Below are positions 63,087 through 64,000 of a stretch of DNA of 64,000 nt, piece after piece. Origin of the DNA: 34-65-8 sp963529855 (GTDB taxonomy: Bacteria; Pseudomonadota; Alphaproteobacteria; Sphingomonadales; Sphingomonadaceae). The notes beneath the pieces are model-generated. The model ran no database searches and was not told the DNA's origin. It was given only the letters and a program-made list of their open reading frames with translations. Each line of letters begins with the position of its first letter. The first letter of the stretch is position 1. The translations under genes were made by a program, and so were the position numbers. The stretch spans positions 124,001 through 188,000 of the forward strand of contig CAURZK010000006.1 in assembly GCA_963529855.1 (NCBI GenBank), read 5' to 3'.

Positions 63087-63111
63087 AACCCGCCGAAATC
63101 GCTGGTGTTCC
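63087..63111 (-). promoter_or_regulatory. EcfG-type promoter of the response regulator
   Basis: On the minus strand, GGAAC (63111-63107), 16 bases, GGTT (63090-63087): exact -35 and one base off in the -10 (equivalently GGAAC-N17-GTT). It is 46 bases before the regulator's ATG. Confidence 0.7.
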
Positions 63112-63163
63112 CGTGCCAACCACGAATGGCGCCAACCCGTGGCGCGGGCGCCACAAATTTTTG

Positions 63164-64000
63164 CTACGATCCCGACAAAGGCTTTTGGAGAACGACGTAT
63201 TCCCGGTTGATCTTGCTATCGATTGTGTCCGCGATCGCCTTCATCCCCTGGTTGTCGTCCAGGATCCAGCCGATCTCGCCTCGCTGCGAACCATAATGCG
63301 CAACCGCATTGCGGCGAATGCGATCGATCAGCATGAAAGCCAGCTGGCTGGCCAGCCGCGAGTTCTGCAATTCACGCATGACGCCCATCAGCGGCACCCG
63401 CATTCCGGCGCCGACGGGCTTGCGCAGCCAGCGCAGCAAGTGGAACCAGCCCAGCGGAAACAACCGCCCGTCGATCCGCTGCAGCACGCCATTTATGTCG
63501 GGGAAGGTCAGCATGAAGGCGACCGGCTTCCCATCAAGTTCGGCGATCATGTTGAGATCTTCGCGGATCAACGGCCGCAGCTTCTTGCCGGCATAGGCGA
63601 TCTCGGCTTCCGTGAATGGAACGAAGCCCCAATTGCGCGACCATGCATCGTTGAGGATGGCCAGCACGGTGCGCGCCTCTTCGTCCCAGCGGCTCTTGTC
63701 GACCGGACGCACGGTGATCCGCGCATTGCGCTCACCCGAGGCGACGATCCGCTGCACCAGCGGCGGAAATTCGCGCTGCACCTCCAGCTCGTACGTCAGC
63801 AGCGTCTTGGCAAGCGTATATCCGGCGCTTTCGATCCATGCGCGATAATGTGCCGGGTGGTGGCCCATCATAATCATCGGGGGATGGTTCTGGCCGCGTA
63901 CCAGCAGGCCCGGTTCTTCCCAGATCGAAAGGGAGATCGGGCCCAGCACCCGGGTCATGCCGTGGCCTCGCAGCCATTCCTCGGCACGGGAGAGCAGGGC
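63164..64000 (-). CDS. GNAT-fold N-acetyltransferase-like protein (5' end beyond window)
   Basis: At least 278 residues; the frame stays open to the window end, where ALLSRAEEWLRGHG leads into MTRVLGPISLSIWEEPGLLVRG. The internal ATG at 63958 is therefore not the start. Conserved pieces are PPMIMMGHHPAHYRAWIESAGY, WGFVPFTEAEIAYAGKKLRPLI, and MIAELDGKPVAFMLTFPDINGVLQ, typical of large proteins (YghO-like) often annotated as acetyltransferases. The substrate is unknown. It ends 122 bases upstream of the response regulator. Confidence 0.8.
   Translation of the reverse strand, partial: ALLSRAEEWLRGHGMTRVLGPISLSIWEEPGLLVRGQNHPPMIMMGHHPAHYRAWIESAGYTLAKTLLTYELEVQREFPPLVQRIVASGERNARITVRPVDKSRWDEEARTVLAILNDAWSRNWGFVPFTEAEIAYAGKKLRPLIREDLNMIAELDGKPVAFMLTFPDINGVLQRIDGRLFPLGWFHLLRWLRKPVGAGMRVPLMGVMRELQNSRLASQLAFMLIDRIRRNAVAHYGSQRGEIGWILDDNQGMKAIADTIDSKINREYVVLQKPLSGS

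Overview
The window is high-GC (about two-thirds G+C by eye) chromosomal DNA of an alphaproteobacterium, most likely Sphingomonadales of the Erythrobacter/Porphyrobacter type. This is inferred from the complete NepR-EcfG-PhyR general stress response (GSR) locus, the rpsT-dnaA neighbourhood, the fused CoaBC with its long linker, and the protein sequences generally. Gene density is very high, with many 1-4 base ATGA/GTGA overlaps. I see no insertion sequence, prophage or CRISPR array. One tRNA gene (Gln, anticodon CTG) is present.

Layout. 1-6313: partial cupin gene, dapE with a dicarboxylate symporter, a lower-GC histidine phosphatase, nth, dapB, a class III sirtuin and a MoeB/ThiF-type E1 enzyme. 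6361-12202: dnaA with a long structured leader, rpsT, mutM, then ubiE-ubiB. 12393-21214: coaBC-dut, a DUF4136 lipoprotein, trpS, murJ, secB, and a Tim44-like/mltA/Smr cluster. 21198-24684: ahpC-ahpF, separated by a striking C-rich-loop hairpin that is a G-quadruplex on the other strand, and aroC. 24764-31489: ruvAB, a Ser/Thr-rich surface protein with a PEP-CTERM-like tail, aconitase and an EamA transporter. 31639-41510: two different L,D-transpeptidases, an ispG-mntP-deacetylase operon, a CorA/ZntB transporter, an SDR and GNAT pair, isoaspartyl peptidase and a class A beta-lactamase. 41507-48161: a tightly coupled MoxR/DUF58/SpoIIM/RDD/DUF4350/DUF4129 operon whose last gene is the beta-lactamase. 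48220-58612: pheA, a membrane cytochrome c, rlmE, ppx/gppA, tRNA-Gln, a LOG-family gene, glmM-DUF1272-thiD, a second symporter, Fe-type sodB and an AI-2E transporter.

58686-63111 is the GSR island: ecfG, nepR, a CHASE-HWE sensor kinase, phyR and a single-domain response regulator. Promoters matching the EcfG consensus (GGAAC-N16-CGTT or one base off) lie before nepR-ecfG and the kinase (one palindromic element serving both directions), before phyR and before the response regulator. Between phyR and the response regulator sits an orphan gene-like unit with no ORF. It has an EcfG-like promoter, a hairpin exposing a C-rich loop and a strong rho-independent terminator. I interpret it as a GsrN-like stress sRNA, and it is the most interesting object in the window. 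The window ends inside a GNAT-fold gene.
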